A stretch of DNA of 45,074 nt, from NCBI GenBank assembly GCA_947166565.1, contig CAMVEL010000015.1, positions 1-45,074 on the forward strand, in the 5' to 3' direction. A program made the position numbers and the translations under genes. Position 1 is the first letter of the stretch, and each line of letters opens with the position of its first letter. Below, piece by piece: positions 25,293 through 33,399 of this stretch. This DNA is from an uncultured Erysipelotrichaceae bacterium. GTDB taxonomy: Bacteria > Bacillota_I > Bacilli_A > RFN20 > CAG-826. The notes under the pieces were generated by a model. That model ran no database searches. It was not told where the DNA came from and was given only the letters and a program-made list of their open reading frames with translations.

Positions 25293-27524
25293 ATGAAAAA
25301 GAAACTTGTTGTAGAAGCCTTATTGAGCATCTTCTTCCTCGTAAGTGGGGTTGTCTTACTTTTCTTCCTTCCGAACATTCTTGGCCAAAACGCTTTCTTC
25401 AATAATTTCCGTTTGCTCCGTCCACGTCATGGGCTCAATAGTTTTGCCACCGCTTTTAACTTCAACGGCACTTCTGGAATCTTCCCAATCCTCATGATCT
25501 CCTTCATCGGGGTTGCTGGTGTTCTCCTCATTCTTGAAATCATCTTCATCATTTCCAAGAAGAAACCAATCTACCTTTTCGCCGTTCTTCTTCACATCAT
25601 CGCGACCTGCGGATTGCTCTATCTCATCACCGTCTTCTTCGCTCCAAATTTCTTTGAACAAGGAGTCGATTCAATTGGTCTAAAAGATATCAATGGAAAC
25701 ATCCAATATGGCCTAGACGACAAGATGGGTGGTTATATCACCTTTGGCCTTGAGTATGTCCAACACGGCGCTTTAGGAGTCGGATGGCTTATCCTTTCCT
25801 ATGTTCCTGTTTTGTTTGGTCTCATTGGTTTAGTTCTCTTCGTTGTCTTCGCGATTGGAACTATTGGGGCTTTAGCTACCATCGAGATGCCTGAAGCGGA
25901 AGATGACGAAGATTCCCCAGCCTCCAAAAAATTGGCCGGCGATGAAAAGCGCATCATCCGAGTCTACGAGGGCGATGTAGAAGAACCCGCTAGCGAAGGC
26001 TTGACCGCGGACATGCTTGCCGCCGATAAGAAACCTGAGGTTGGCATTCCTCCGGTTAAGGCCGACAAGGATATTGAGCCAACAAAGGAATCCGCTCCGG
26101 TTCCTATGCCTACCCCAATGCCTCAGGCTCCAGGTCTAAATGGTCCGTTCCTTATTCAATATATCAACACCTATGCCCCTGCTGGCGAAACCGTCAAAAA
26201 CAGCAAAGAAGAAGAAAAGCCAACAGCCCTCACCGCGGAAGAAGTCAGGAAGATTATCCGCGACGAGTTGGAGGGGAGCAAAAAAGAGAAAGAGGCGACT
26301 CCAGTCATTGTCTCTGTTCCTGCCCCTGTCTCCGAACCAGTCAAACCTCTTTCCGCCGAAGACGTCCGTTCAATCGTCTCCGAGGAATTGAAAGCCGCGA
26401 CCATCGATTCTGCTTCTGAAGGCGATGTTGTTATCGAACCAGGCGAATTACCTTTAACTATCGATGATGTTAAGCGCATTATCAATGAAGCCCTAGCTGA
26501 ATCAAAACCAGCTCCTACCCCAGAACCCGTAAAGGAACCGGAACCCGTCAAAGAAGAGGCTCCCCTTACTGAAGAAGGAGTTCGTTCCATAATGCGCGAG
26601 GTTCTTGATTCCTATCATAAAGAAGAACCGGAACCAGAACCCGAACCCCTAAAAGCCCCAGAGCCATCTTTATCCGCCTCTGACATTCGTTCAATCGTCG
26701 CCGATGAAATGGCCAAGCTTTCCAAACCGGAAAAGAAGGAGCCGGCAGCTCTCTCTCCTGAAATGATCAGGGCAATTATCCGTTCGGAAATGAAAACCTC
26801 AGAACCGATTAAGGAAGAAAGACCTACCCCTATAACCGTAGTTATCCGCGAACCAGAGGCCGCTAAACCTGTTGAAGTTATCAAGCCTGAACCAAAACCG
26901 GAGCCCGCCCCTGCACCCACTCCGGCTCCAGCGCCTTCCATCACGGTTGTCGTTAATAACCCAACCTCGGAAACTAAACCAGCCGTAGAGCCAGTTATCG
27001 AAGCCCCTAAGCCCGAACCTTTGCCTATTCCTTCTGTTGCGGAACCAGAATCTAAGGACGCGGACGAAGAAGGAGGCGACGGCAAGATTATTCGTATCCC
27101 CTTTACGGATAGAATGAAAATGGCCGATGAGAACATGAAGAGCAACTACAATGAGCTCAAATCGGAAATACTTTCCTATGGCGTGAAATGCCGCACATCC
27201 AATTCCGGCGATACCTTCCGTTTGCACAAAGTCACTTATGTCAAACTGACTATCGCCGGCAAGAGCCTAAAACTCTACATGGCCCTTGACCCCAAGGATT
27301 ACGCGACTTCAACCCTTCCGATTTCCGATGCTTCCAGCAAGAAGATCTACGAAGCCATTCCCCTTGTTTTCAAGGTGAAGAGCGATCTTTCGCTACGCAG
27401 AGCCAAACAGCTCATCGCCGATGTCTTTGATAAAGCAAACCTTGATCAGGGGCCGGTTGTCCCGCACAATTGGGCTGATGAACTCGCCAATTCCGAAGAA
27501 AGCGACGATTCAGACGAAGATTAA
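25293..27524 (+). CDS. Four-TM protein with six helical repeats and a conserved Firmicutes C-terminal domain
   Basis: 743 residues, function unknown. TM helices lie near 3-29, 62-88, 91-117 and 160-193. The cytoplasmic part is Pro/Glu/Lys-rich and carries six copies of a 14-residue module, L[ST]xxx[VI][RK]xI[IVM]xxE[LM], starting at residues 313, 353, 388, 425, 460 and 487. The last about 140 residues (IIRIPFTDRMK..YNELKSEILSYGVKCRTS..GKSLKLYMALDP) match a domain I know from many unnamed Firmicutes proteins of the type with SY, GK-LYLAL and K.A+ELI motifs; I cannot name it. The tail is acidic. The start has AAGGGGG. The repeats suggest a multivalent protein-docking scaffold at the membrane. 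A strong terminator follows. Confidence 0.85.
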   Translation: MKKKLVVEALLSIFFLVSGVVLLFFLPNILGQNAFFNNFRLLRPRHGLNSFATAFNFNGTSGIFPILMISFIGVAGVLLILEIIFIISKKKPIYLFAVLLHIIATCGLLYLITVFFAPNFFEQGVDSIGLKDINGNIQYGLDDKMGGYITFGLEYVQHGALGVGWLILSYVPVLFGLIGLVLFVVFAIGTIGALATIEMPEAEDDEDSPASKKLAGDEKRIIRVYEGDVEEPASEGLTADMLAADKKPEVGIPPVKADKDIEPTKESAPVPMPTPMPQAPGLNGPFLIQYINTYAPAGETVKNSKEEEKPTALTAEEVRKIIRDELEGSKKEKEATPVIVSVPAPVSEPVKPLSAEDVRSIVSEELKAATIDSASEGDVVIEPGELPLTIDDVKRIINEALAESKPAPTPEPVKEPEPVKEEAPLTEEGVRSIMREVLDSYHKEEPEPEPEPLKAPEPSLSASDIRSIVADEMAKLSKPEKKEPAALSPEMIRAIIRSEMKTSEPIKEERPTPITVVIREPEAAKPVEVIKPEPKPEPAPAPTPAPAPSITVVVNNPTSETKPAVEPVIEAPKPEPLPIPSVAEPESKDADEEGGDGKIIRIPFTDRMKMADENMKSNYNELKSEILSYGVKCRTSNSGDTFRLHKVTYVKLTIAGKSLKLYMALDPKDYATSTLPISDASSKKIYEAIPLVFKVKSDLSLRRAKQLIADVFDKANLDQGPVVPHNWADELANSEESDDSDED
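26229..26793 (+). repeat. Six degenerate coding repeats of a 14-residue helical module
   Basis: Modules begin at 26229, 26349, 26454, 26565, 26670 and 26751: LTAEEVRKIIRDEL, LSAEDVRSIVSEEL, LTIDDVKRIINEAL, LTEEGVRSIMREVL, LSASDIRSIVADEM and LSPEMIRAIIRSEM. Linkers of 13-26 residues are rich in Pro, Glu and Lys. DNA identity between copies is low, so the repeat is kept at protein level. Confidence 0.85.
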
Positions 27525-27533
27525 TACCAAAAC

Positions 27534-27570
27534 AAAAGCTCCTTTGTCTATGAAAAGGGGCTTTTTGTAT
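27534..27570 (+). terminator. Rho-independent terminator after the repeat protein
   Basis: AAAAGCTCCTTT (27534-27545) pairs with AAAGGGGCTTTT (27554-27565) over 12 bp with one G-U, with an 8-nt loop and T-tail. Confidence 0.9.
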
Positions 27571-27597
27571 GTATGATTATTTGGAGGAAAATCAGAA

Positions 27598-28623
27598 TTG
27601 GACATTCCTTTGTGGCTTAGTATCATCCTTCTCGTAGTCGCGGTTCTATTCACCGCGTTCTTCTCGGGCGCTGAAACTGCTTTTGCTTGCGTTAACAAAT
27701 ACAAATACAAGGCTTTGGCTAAGGAAAACGACCGTAATGCCAAGCTAATCGTTTCTCTTATCGAGCGATTTGACTCAACCCTTATCACTGTACTTATTGG
27801 GAATAACGTCTGCGCTATTTTCATATCCGTCCTTTCGACTTTCCTTTTTGTTGATTTGCTCTCCCCGTATTTAAGTGAGATGGCCGTTTCATTAATCATC
27901 TCTATCGTAATGGCCTTTATCATCTTTCTCCTTGGGGATACCATCCCTAAATTAATCGCCAAGAAAATCCCTGATACCTTTGTAAAGGTATTCGTTTTTC
28001 CTCTCACCTTCTTCAAAATCATTTTCTATCCCTTGACGATTATCTTCAAAGGCCTCAATGCCCTTTTCCAAAAACTATTTAGGGGAAAGAAGGACCCCGA
28101 ACTCACCGAGGATGATTTTTCTGATGCCGTCGATTTAGCTGAGGAAGAGGGATTATTTGAGGAAAACGAATCTGAAATCATCCAAAATACCCTCGATTTC
28201 GATGACACGCGTGTCGCGGAAGTATTAACTCCCTTAAAAAAGACGGTCATGCTTGATGCATCTGGCTTAACGAAGGAAAAACTTATCGAGTTCCTAAAGG
28301 AATGCCGTTTTTCAAGAATTCCAATTTATTACAAGAACAAAAACAAAATCGTTGGGGTCTTAGTTGTCAAAGACTTCCTATCTGAATATTTCGCATCCCC
28401 GAGAACCGCAAATTTCCTCGCCCATTTGAAGAAGCCCCATTTCGTAAAGCCTTCCATCAAAATGGATGATCTCATCGATTTCTTCCGTGAGAATCAAACC
28501 CAAATTGCTTTCGTTAGGAAAAACGACGTAATTTTGGGCATGGTTACTACCGAAGACGTTTTGGAAGAGCTAGTTGGGGCGATCAACGAGAAAGAAAACA
28601 AAATCGAAGGAGGCGCCAAATGA
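27598..28623 (+). CDS. CNNM/CBS-domain membrane protein (CorC/HlyC family), short form
   Basis: 341 residues, starting at TTG 27598 after GGAGG; no Met occurs early in the frame, so TTG is the likely start. The N-terminal CNNM (DUF21) region has three to four TM helices (IPLWLSIILLVVAVLFTAFFSGAETAF first), and a CBS pair follows (EVLTPLKKTVML.. and ..VTTEDVLEELVGAI). It ends there and lacks the C-terminal CorC_HlyC transporter-associated domain present in its neighbour. Related proteins handle Mg2+ or Co2+ efflux. It overlaps the next gene by ATGA, so the tandem pair may form a heteromeric transporter. Confidence 0.9.
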   Translation: MDIPLWLSIILLVVAVLFTAFFSGAETAFACVNKYKYKALAKENDRNAKLIVSLIERFDSTLITVLIGNNVCAIFISVLSTFLFVDLLSPYLSEMAVSLIISIVMAFIIFLLGDTIPKLIAKKIPDTFVKVFVFPLTFFKIIFYPLTIIFKGLNALFQKLFRGKKDPELTEDDFSDAVDLAEEEGLFEENESEIIQNTLDFDDTRVAEVLTPLKKTVMLDASGLTKEKLIEFLKECRFSRIPIYYKNKNKIVGVLVVKDFLSEYFASPRTANFLAHLKKPHFVKPSIKMDDLIDFFRENQTQIAFVRKNDVILGMVTTEDVLEELVGAINEKENKIEGGAK

Positions 28624-29912
28624 GTACCGCGGCGATTTTGGATATAGTCATCATTGCCGTTCTTCTTGTTTTCAGTGCTTTCTTTTCGATGTGCGACATG
28701 GCCTATTCGACGGTTAATATTAATAGGCTAAAAAAGTCAAAGGCAAGCACGGCAAAACTTGCTTTGAAATATGCTTCCGAATACGAAAAATCTATTACGA
28801 CCCTTCTATTTTCAAATGCCTTTGTTAATGTAGTAGCTTCATCAATCGGCGCTTTGTTTGCTATAAATATCGTCAATGATTTCAATATTGATCCTTCTTA
28901 TGGAGGGTTAACATCCACCCTCGTATCTTTAGGAATGCTTCTTTTGATTCTGACTTTCGGAGAAATTCTTCCTAAAGCCTTTGCCAAAGCCCATTCCTAT
29001 GGCGTCTCCCTCTTCGGGGCCCCTGTTGTCAAGTTCTTCTCAATCGTTTTCTTCCCAATTGTCTTCCCCTCAACTTGGTTTGCCAAAACCATTACCAAAC
29101 CGATTATCGAGAAATTCGACGACGATTTGCCTCCTGGAGACGAAGAGCTTTCCATCATGGTCGAGGCCATTGAAAAAGAGGGTATCATCGATGAGGATAA
29201 CGCCGAGATGCTTCATAGCGCGCTCGAATTCAAAGACACCGCCGCCTATGAAATAATGACCCCACGTATGCGAATTGAGGGAATTGAAAGGAAAACTGAC
29301 CTTATCCGTTTCGTTCAAGGAGGAGGGAAATTCAAGCATTCCCGCGTACCGGTGTATGAGAATGATTTAGACCACATCGTTGGTTATATCCCTGTCAAAT
29401 CGCTTTATAAGGCCATGCTTTTTGAAAAGAAAGTTACGGTCGACTCTTTATTGACTGAGGTCCTAGAAGTTCCAAGAACCGCTGAAATCTCCTCTATCTT
29501 GGAGGAAATGAAGAAAGTCCATCGCCATATCGCTGTCGTCAAAGACGAATATGGCGGCACCGATGGTATTTTGACTTTAGAAGATATCATCGAAGAACTC
29601 GTTGGTGAGCTTTACGATGAGTCCGAGACCGTTAAGGTCGATATTGCCAAAACCCAGAAGAGGAATCAATTCCTTGTTTTGGGAAGTTGCAACATCGATC
29701 TCTTCTTTGAAACCTTCCACATCGATGAAGAAGAGAGGGGAGAAGGGTATGAGACCCTTTCAGGATTTATCAACGAGAGACTCGGCGATTTCGCTAAAGT
29801 CGGCGATGAGGTTGTCTTACTAAAAGTTGATATCAAAGTAATAAAAGCCTCCCCATATGTCGTCGAGGAGGCCTTAATCACATATCATCCGAGAAGGAAG
29901 AAGATTAACTAA
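28620..29912 (+). CDS. CNNM/CBS-domain membrane protein with CorC_HlyC domain, full-length form
   Basis: 430 residues. CNNM TM region (VIIAVLLVFSAFFSMCDMAYSTV and later helices), CBS pair (MTPRMRIEGIERK.. to ..YGGTDGILTLEDIIEELVGELYDE) and a C-terminal CorC_HlyC domain (NQFLVLGSCNIDLF..GYETLSGFINERLGDFAKVGD). This is the usual full plan for bacterial Mg2+/Co2+ efflux proteins. Its start overlaps the stop of its shorter paralog, and its stop overlaps the convergent gmk gene by 8 bases. Confidence 0.93.
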   Translation: MSTAAILDIVIIAVLLVFSAFFSMCDMAYSTVNINRLKKSKASTAKLALKYASEYEKSITTLLFSNAFVNVVASSIGALFAINIVNDFNIDPSYGGLTSTLVSLGMLLLILTFGEILPKAFAKAHSYGVSLFGAPVVKFFSIVFFPIVFPSTWFAKTITKPIIEKFDDDLPPGDEELSIMVEAIEKEGIIDEDNAEMLHSALEFKDTAAYEIMTPRMRIEGIERKTDLIRFVQGGGKFKHSRVPVYENDLDHIVGYIPVKSLYKAMLFEKKVTVDSLLTEVLEVPRTAEISSILEEMKKVHRHIAVVKDEYGGTDGILTLEDIIEELVGELYDESETVKVDIAKTQKRNQFLVLGSCNIDLFFETFHIDEEERGEGYETLSGFINERLGDFAKVGDEVVLLKVDIKVIKASPYVVEEALITYHPRRKKIN

Positions 29913-30450
29913 TTCGCTTTTCGTATTCCTTTTTATAAAGATCATGAATGAGTTTCGTTAATTCATCGATGCCTTTATCACTGGTGTCGATTTCAAAATC
30001 CGTCGGGGCTACGTTTTCTTTAGCGAAGGCCACACGATCGTTTTCTAATCTAGATTCTATCGCGTGGGCGTCATCAAGACGTTTTTCCATTCTTTCTTTG
30101 CGCGTTTCCTCGTTGCAAGAGAGAAGAAAAGTGATAATTGATTTGTCTTTTAACGCAAGGAAAGACAATAGACCGGACGGATCGACGATGACGACTTTAT
30201 CGACGCCGATCTCTGCCTTAGAACAACCGTAGTAATTTCCGTTATAGTAAGTTGTCTCGACGAAGGCGTCTTCTTTTTTAAGGCGAAGGAATTCGTCCTG
30301 ACTCACGAAATGGTAATCGATATGATTCCTTTCGCCTACTCGTGGTGACCTTGTCGTATGGGTCACCGCTTTTTTGATGCCGAAAAGGGTTCCTAGTCTT
30401 TTCGCGATTTCCGTTTTGCCACTAGCTGAAGCACCGATTAAAACTATCAT
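29905..30450 (-). CDS. gmk: Guanylate kinase
   Basis: I start at Met 30450; the longer frame to 30591 adds an unlike, low-complexity stretch and crosses the promoter. The 181-residue enzyme phosphorylates GMP with ATP. P-loop GASASGKT (residues 6-13), GMP-binding TRSPRVGERNHIDYHFV and the ..FVETTYYNGNYYG lid are family features. The Ala in place of the usual Pro/Gly of the P-loop is mildly unusual, and the protein is slightly shorter than typical Gmk (about 200). There is no ribosome site. A consensus TATAAT ends 6 bases before the ATG, so the transcript should begin at the start codon (leaderless). It overlaps the convergent gene by 8 bases. Confidence 0.88.
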   Translation of the reverse strand: MIVLIGASASGKTEIAKRLGTLFGIKKAVTHTTRSPRVGERNHIDYHFVSQDEFLRLKKEDAFVETTYYNGNYYGCSKAEIGVDKVVIVDPSGLLSFLALKDKSIITFLLSCNEETRKERMEKRLDDAHAIESRLENDRVAFAKENVAPTDFEIDTSDKGIDELTKLIHDLYKKEYEKRIS

Positions 30451-30456
30451 GACGCA

Positions 30457-30485
30457 ATTATAGTAGATGGCAACGGCATTTTCGA
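30457..30485 (-). promoter_or_regulatory. Leaderless promoter of gmk
   Basis: Minus strand: TCGAAA (30485-30480), 17-bp spacer, TATAAT (30462-30457), then 6 bases to the ATG at 30450. Confidence 0.6.
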
Positions 30486-30607
30486 CACATTTATAAGACG
30501 ATTTTCCTCTTAGCCCAAAAAAGTTTTTAAAAAAGTTTTCATTTTTTTGAGCCAAATTTTGATTTTTTTCACTATTAGTTAGTAGAGGCACATTTTTGGA
30601 GAGCCGA

Positions 30608-30694
30608 ATGAAAAGAGGAAAAAAACATGAACGAAAACAGTCAAAAAGTCAGACCGCGTTACGTCGCGGAAACCTTAAGGAAGAGGTTGCGTAG
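30608..30694 (+). CDS. Possible 28-residue basic leader peptide ahead of the pilus operon
   Basis: ATG 30608 has GGAGAG 6 bases upstream. The frame reads 28 residues, about a third Lys or Arg, and ends inside the next gene, which it overlaps out of frame. It could be a leader ORF controlling translation of the operon, or chance. No comparative evidence is available. Confidence 0.25.
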   Translation: MKRGKKHERKQSKSQTALRRGNLKEEVA

Positions 30695-30989
30695 AAGCCT
30701 TACCAACGTAGGGATGAGCCCTTTGATGAGGGTAGAAGAGGTGGATCTATCCCATGTTTCCTTCCTTACTCCCAAAAAGGAAGTCGATTTCATCAGGAAG
30801 ATGAAACGTTTCCTAATGGAATTAGATCCACTTGAACGCGAATTCTTCGACAAGGAGTTCCTCTGTTTAGGGGTCGAATATCGTTTTTGGTGGAGGTTTT
30901 ATTTCAATAGCGATAGCGAGTATTCCTCCGAAATGAGATTTTTGGCTTATCGGGCTTACAAAACTTTAGGAGGTTATTTCGATGCTTAA
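30627..30989 (+). CDS. Hypothetical 120-residue protein, first gene of the pilus operon, possibly a DNA-binding regulator
   Basis: Not confidently recognised. The N-terminal third is very basic (RPRYVAETLRKRLRRSL). The C-terminal part, ELDPLEREFFDKEFLCLG..WWRFYFNSDSEYSSEMRFLAYRAYKTLGGYF, has the pattern LxxxEREFIxxxYF..W....S...YRxRxxAYKxL, weakly reminiscent of the ArpU/RinA-like phage regulators and sigma-70 region 4. No signal or TM. The start has GAGG at 9 bases. It overlaps the next gene by 8 bases, so it is the operon head and may be its regulator; inference only. Confidence 0.65.
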   Translation: MNENSQKVRPRYVAETLRKRLRRSLTNVGMSPLMRVEEVDLSHVSFLTPKKEVDFIRKMKRFLMELDPLEREFFDKEFLCLGVEYRFWWRFYFNSDSEYSSEMRFLAYRAYKTLGGYFDA

Positions 30990-32031
30990 AGGAAAAAGAA
31001 GTAGAAAGTTCTTACTAGTTTCCGCGACGCTGCTTTCTAGCTTCGCGGCTTCAGGGGAAAGCCTATTCGATGGGATTACCTATGATATAGGTCCTTTAGT
31101 GGCAGGATCCCCTCTTACCATTCGTTTCCGCTATACGAATAGGGATTTGCCGAGATACGAGTATTCATGGACCCTTTATCAGGATTCAAGCAAGGCCAAA
31201 ACACTTTATTCACAATTAACCAAATCAGGGGTTTTGAGTTCTTCAAACCCTGAATTCTATGATGAATCTAGCGTCCCCGCCTATTATACGAAGGTCTATT
31301 CTAGCGTCTTCCTTGTTATCAACTTCAATTTCAAGGCCAGCATCTTTTCACAAACCTATCCTCTCACGGCTTCATGGAATATCGAACGGTTTGGCGATCA
31401 AATGGTCCTAGAAGACCCGCAGGAAAACAAAGTCTATGACACCTATAGGTGGTGCAACCGTTTCTCAAACGGAAATCAGCTTAAAGAAAGCGACCTTTAT
31501 CGGATTGGTTCCTGGAGTAAGGATAATGGTCAAAAACAATATCATGGGTTAAATATTTCCTCTTTCACAATCGGCTTTCATGGAGGGATCAACAATTCAA
31601 ACGTCCTTTCAGGAAAAAGCGATTTATACATCTTCTCATATCCAGACGAATGGACCGTTTTCCCAAAAGTCTTCGTAAATGGGAAATATGCTGCCAAAGT
31701 CCCTTTGGTATTCGAGTATCTTTCCAACTGGACGAGCGATCAGGGGGTCCTCTTCCGCATATATAAGGTTCAGACAGAGTTTTCCTACTATGTCTCTAGG
31801 CTTGATTATTCGATGTATTCAAGCACTCCGCCAATAAATGATTATTTCCGTTCAAATGACGTTTTCATTCCGACTAAAAAAGGCCATGACGATGCTTTGT
31901 ATCAATGCCAATTAAATCTTTATGACCTGACGGAGTATAGGGACAGGATCACCGTCAATTTCATGGCGAACAACACCGGGAAGTTCTTCGGAAATTGCGT
32001 CGAAGCCGATTACTGCGTCGCCCTAGGATAG
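30982..32031 (+). CDS. Exported 349-residue protein of the pilus operon
   Basis: Not recognised. A basic N terminus (MLKGKRSRKFLL) and a hydrophobic stretch to FAASGES form a likely Sec signal with cleavage near residue 26. The rest is beta-strand-rich, aromatic (many Tyr, Phe and Trp) and low in Cys, without repeats or a C-terminal anchor. Start ATG overlaps the previous stop and has TTAGGAGG. Position between the operon head and pilin-like genes suggests an extracellular pilus accessory, adhesin or assembly factor; no catalytic motif is visible. Confidence 0.72.
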   Translation: MLKGKRSRKFLLVSATLLSSFAASGESLFDGITYDIGPLVAGSPLTIRFRYTNRDLPRYEYSWTLYQDSSKAKTLYSQLTKSGVLSSSNPEFYDESSVPAYYTKVYSSVFLVINFNFKASIFSQTYPLTASWNIERFGDQMVLEDPQENKVYDTYRWCNRFSNGNQLKESDLYRIGSWSKDNGQKQYHGLNISSFTIGFHGGINNSNVLSGKSDLYIFSYPDEWTVFPKVFVNGKYAAKVPLVFEYLSNWTSDQGVLFRIYKVQTEFSYYVSRLDYSMYSSTPPINDYFRSNDVFIPTKKGHDDALYQCQLNLYDLTEYRDRITVNFMANNTGKFFGNCVEADYCVALG

Positions 32032-32041
32032 GAGGAAAGCC

Positions 32042-32440
32042 ATGGTACATATTTTGGGTTCAACCATTATTATGGTTACGATTATCCATTTTTTCTCGGT
32101 CAACTACACCATCTCCAATATCGAGAGGGCATATCTAGGATTATATAAAGGAATCGCCGAGAATTCGGTAATCGTCTCCGATTCAACTGGGGCGGAACTT
32201 AACGAGCCCGTTTTCTCAAGGACGACTTTCACCGCGAACGTCAAAGCCTATTGCGAATTGGAGGTTAAACCGATTTGCAAATATTCGCTTTCCATAAACT
32301 ATTATGCCAAATCCGGTCAATCCGGACTTACCTCTCCTTACAAAGCGAAGGTCACGATCACTTTCTATCCAAAGATGTGGAAAAGAATCTCCCGCGTTGC
32401 CACATTCCAAATCGTTAAGGGGCTAGAAAATTATGGATAA
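32042..32440 (+). CDS. Single-TM pseudopilin-like protein
   Basis: 132 residues. A hydrophobic helix lies at the very N terminus (ILGSTIIMVTIIHFF), followed by an outside region with a Cys pair (YCELEVKPIC) and a beta-rich C terminus. The plan (short leader, TM, small globular part) is that of TadE/TadF-like pseudopilins rather than a Sec substrate, but no Gly-x4-Glu cleavage motif is seen. It has GGAGGAAAG before the ATG and overlaps tadA by 8 bases. Confidence 0.65.
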   Translation: MVHILGSTIIMVTIIHFFSVNYTISNIERAYLGLYKGIAENSVIVSDSTGAELNEPVFSRTTFTANVKAYCELEVKPICKYSLSINYYAKSGQSGLTSPYKAKVTITFYPKMWKRISRVATFQIVKGLENYG

Positions 32441-33398
32441 TGACGAGAAACTCGTGGCCTTCATGGAGAGCTCTTTCCTTTCCGACCTTCTAAGGGAGAA
32501 AGCCGTGACCGATATATCTTGGAATGGCGAATCCATCTTTTATATGGATAACGCTTATGGCCGCAAAAAAAGCGACATGCCTCTCACGAATGAAGAAGTC
32601 GGTTCCTTTCTAAGGCAAATTGCAAATTTTTCAGAGAAGCAATTCTCCTATAAGGAACCGATCTTGGATGTGAGTTTTTCAAGATATCGCCTTAACGCCA
32701 CGTTCTTATCCCTTGTGAGGGTCAATAACAAAAAGGCCTATTCATTCTCTCTGCGTATTGCTTCAAGTGGCTCCGCGGTCGAAAACAGCAAAACCTTTTT
32801 CCCAGGTGAGACAAGAGAACGTCTTCTTGAGGCAATAGACAAGGGGAAATCCATCATCATCGCGGGGGAGACGGGGTGTGGGAAAACCGAACTGCAGAAG
32901 TTCCTTTTGCTTCACCTAAGACCATTTACGAGGGTCATCGTCATCGATAATGTCCAGGAGTTGGAATTAAGTAGAGGAAACGGCGATTTGGATATGACGA
33001 GTTGGCTTGTTGATGAAAGATCACCGGAATCCTCTTTCCAAACCCTTATCAGAAACGCTTTGAGAAACAACCCCGATTATCTTCTCGTCGCGGAATCCCG
33101 TGGCCCTGAGATGCTAGATGCTCTAAATGCCGTAATGTCCGGACACCCGTTAATTACAACCATCCACGCTTTGGACGTATCCGCGGTTCCCCATCGCATG
33201 GCTAGGATGGCTATGCAAGCCGGCAAGAACCTCGTATATGACGAACTCCTCGATGACATCTACCACCACATTTCCATTGTCGTTTATCTGAAAAGATCCG
33301 TTTCCGAGGATGGAACGATATTCCGCAGGATTTCCGAGATGGGTTATCTAAACGAAACGACTCGGAAGATCGATTACTTTTATAAGGAGAACAATTAG
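32433..33398 (+). CDS. tadA: Type II/IV secretion-family ATPase, TadA/CpaF-like
   Basis: 321-residue cytoplasmic assembly ATPase for pilin polymerisation. Walker A GETGCGKT lies at 145-152. Walker B/glutamate PDYLLVAESRG (from 214, Glu221) has Ser where most TadA have Val (EVRG). The Asp-box (VIVIDNVQELEL) and the HAL..(TIHALD) His-box are present. It lacks the long N-terminal extension of typical CpaF, so it is a short form. It lies 1 base ahead of the tadB-like gene. Confidence 0.9.
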   Translation: MDNDEKLVAFMESSFLSDLLREKAVTDISWNGESIFYMDNAYGRKKSDMPLTNEEVGSFLRQIANFSEKQFSYKEPILDVSFSRYRLNATFLSLVRVNNKKAYSFSLRIASSGSAVENSKTFFPGETRERLLEAIDKGKSIIIAGETGCGKTELQKFLLLHLRPFTRVIVIDNVQELELSRGNGDLDMTSWLVDERSPESSFQTLIRNALRNNPDYLLVAESRGPEMLDALNAVMSGHPLITTIHALDVSAVPHRMARMAMQAGKNLVYDELLDDIYHHISIVVYLKRSVSEDGTIFRRISEMGYLNETTRKIDYFYKENN

Positions 33399-33399
33399 T

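Noticed and set aside
26229-26793. Possible CRISPR or tandem DNA repeat
   Set aside because: Spacing of the units is uneven and DNA identity low; the repeat exists only at protein level.
26615-27145. Minus-strand frame rich in Gly/Ser (176 codons)
   Set aside because: Translation is the mirror of the Pro/Glu-rich repeat region on the plus strand; composition artefact.
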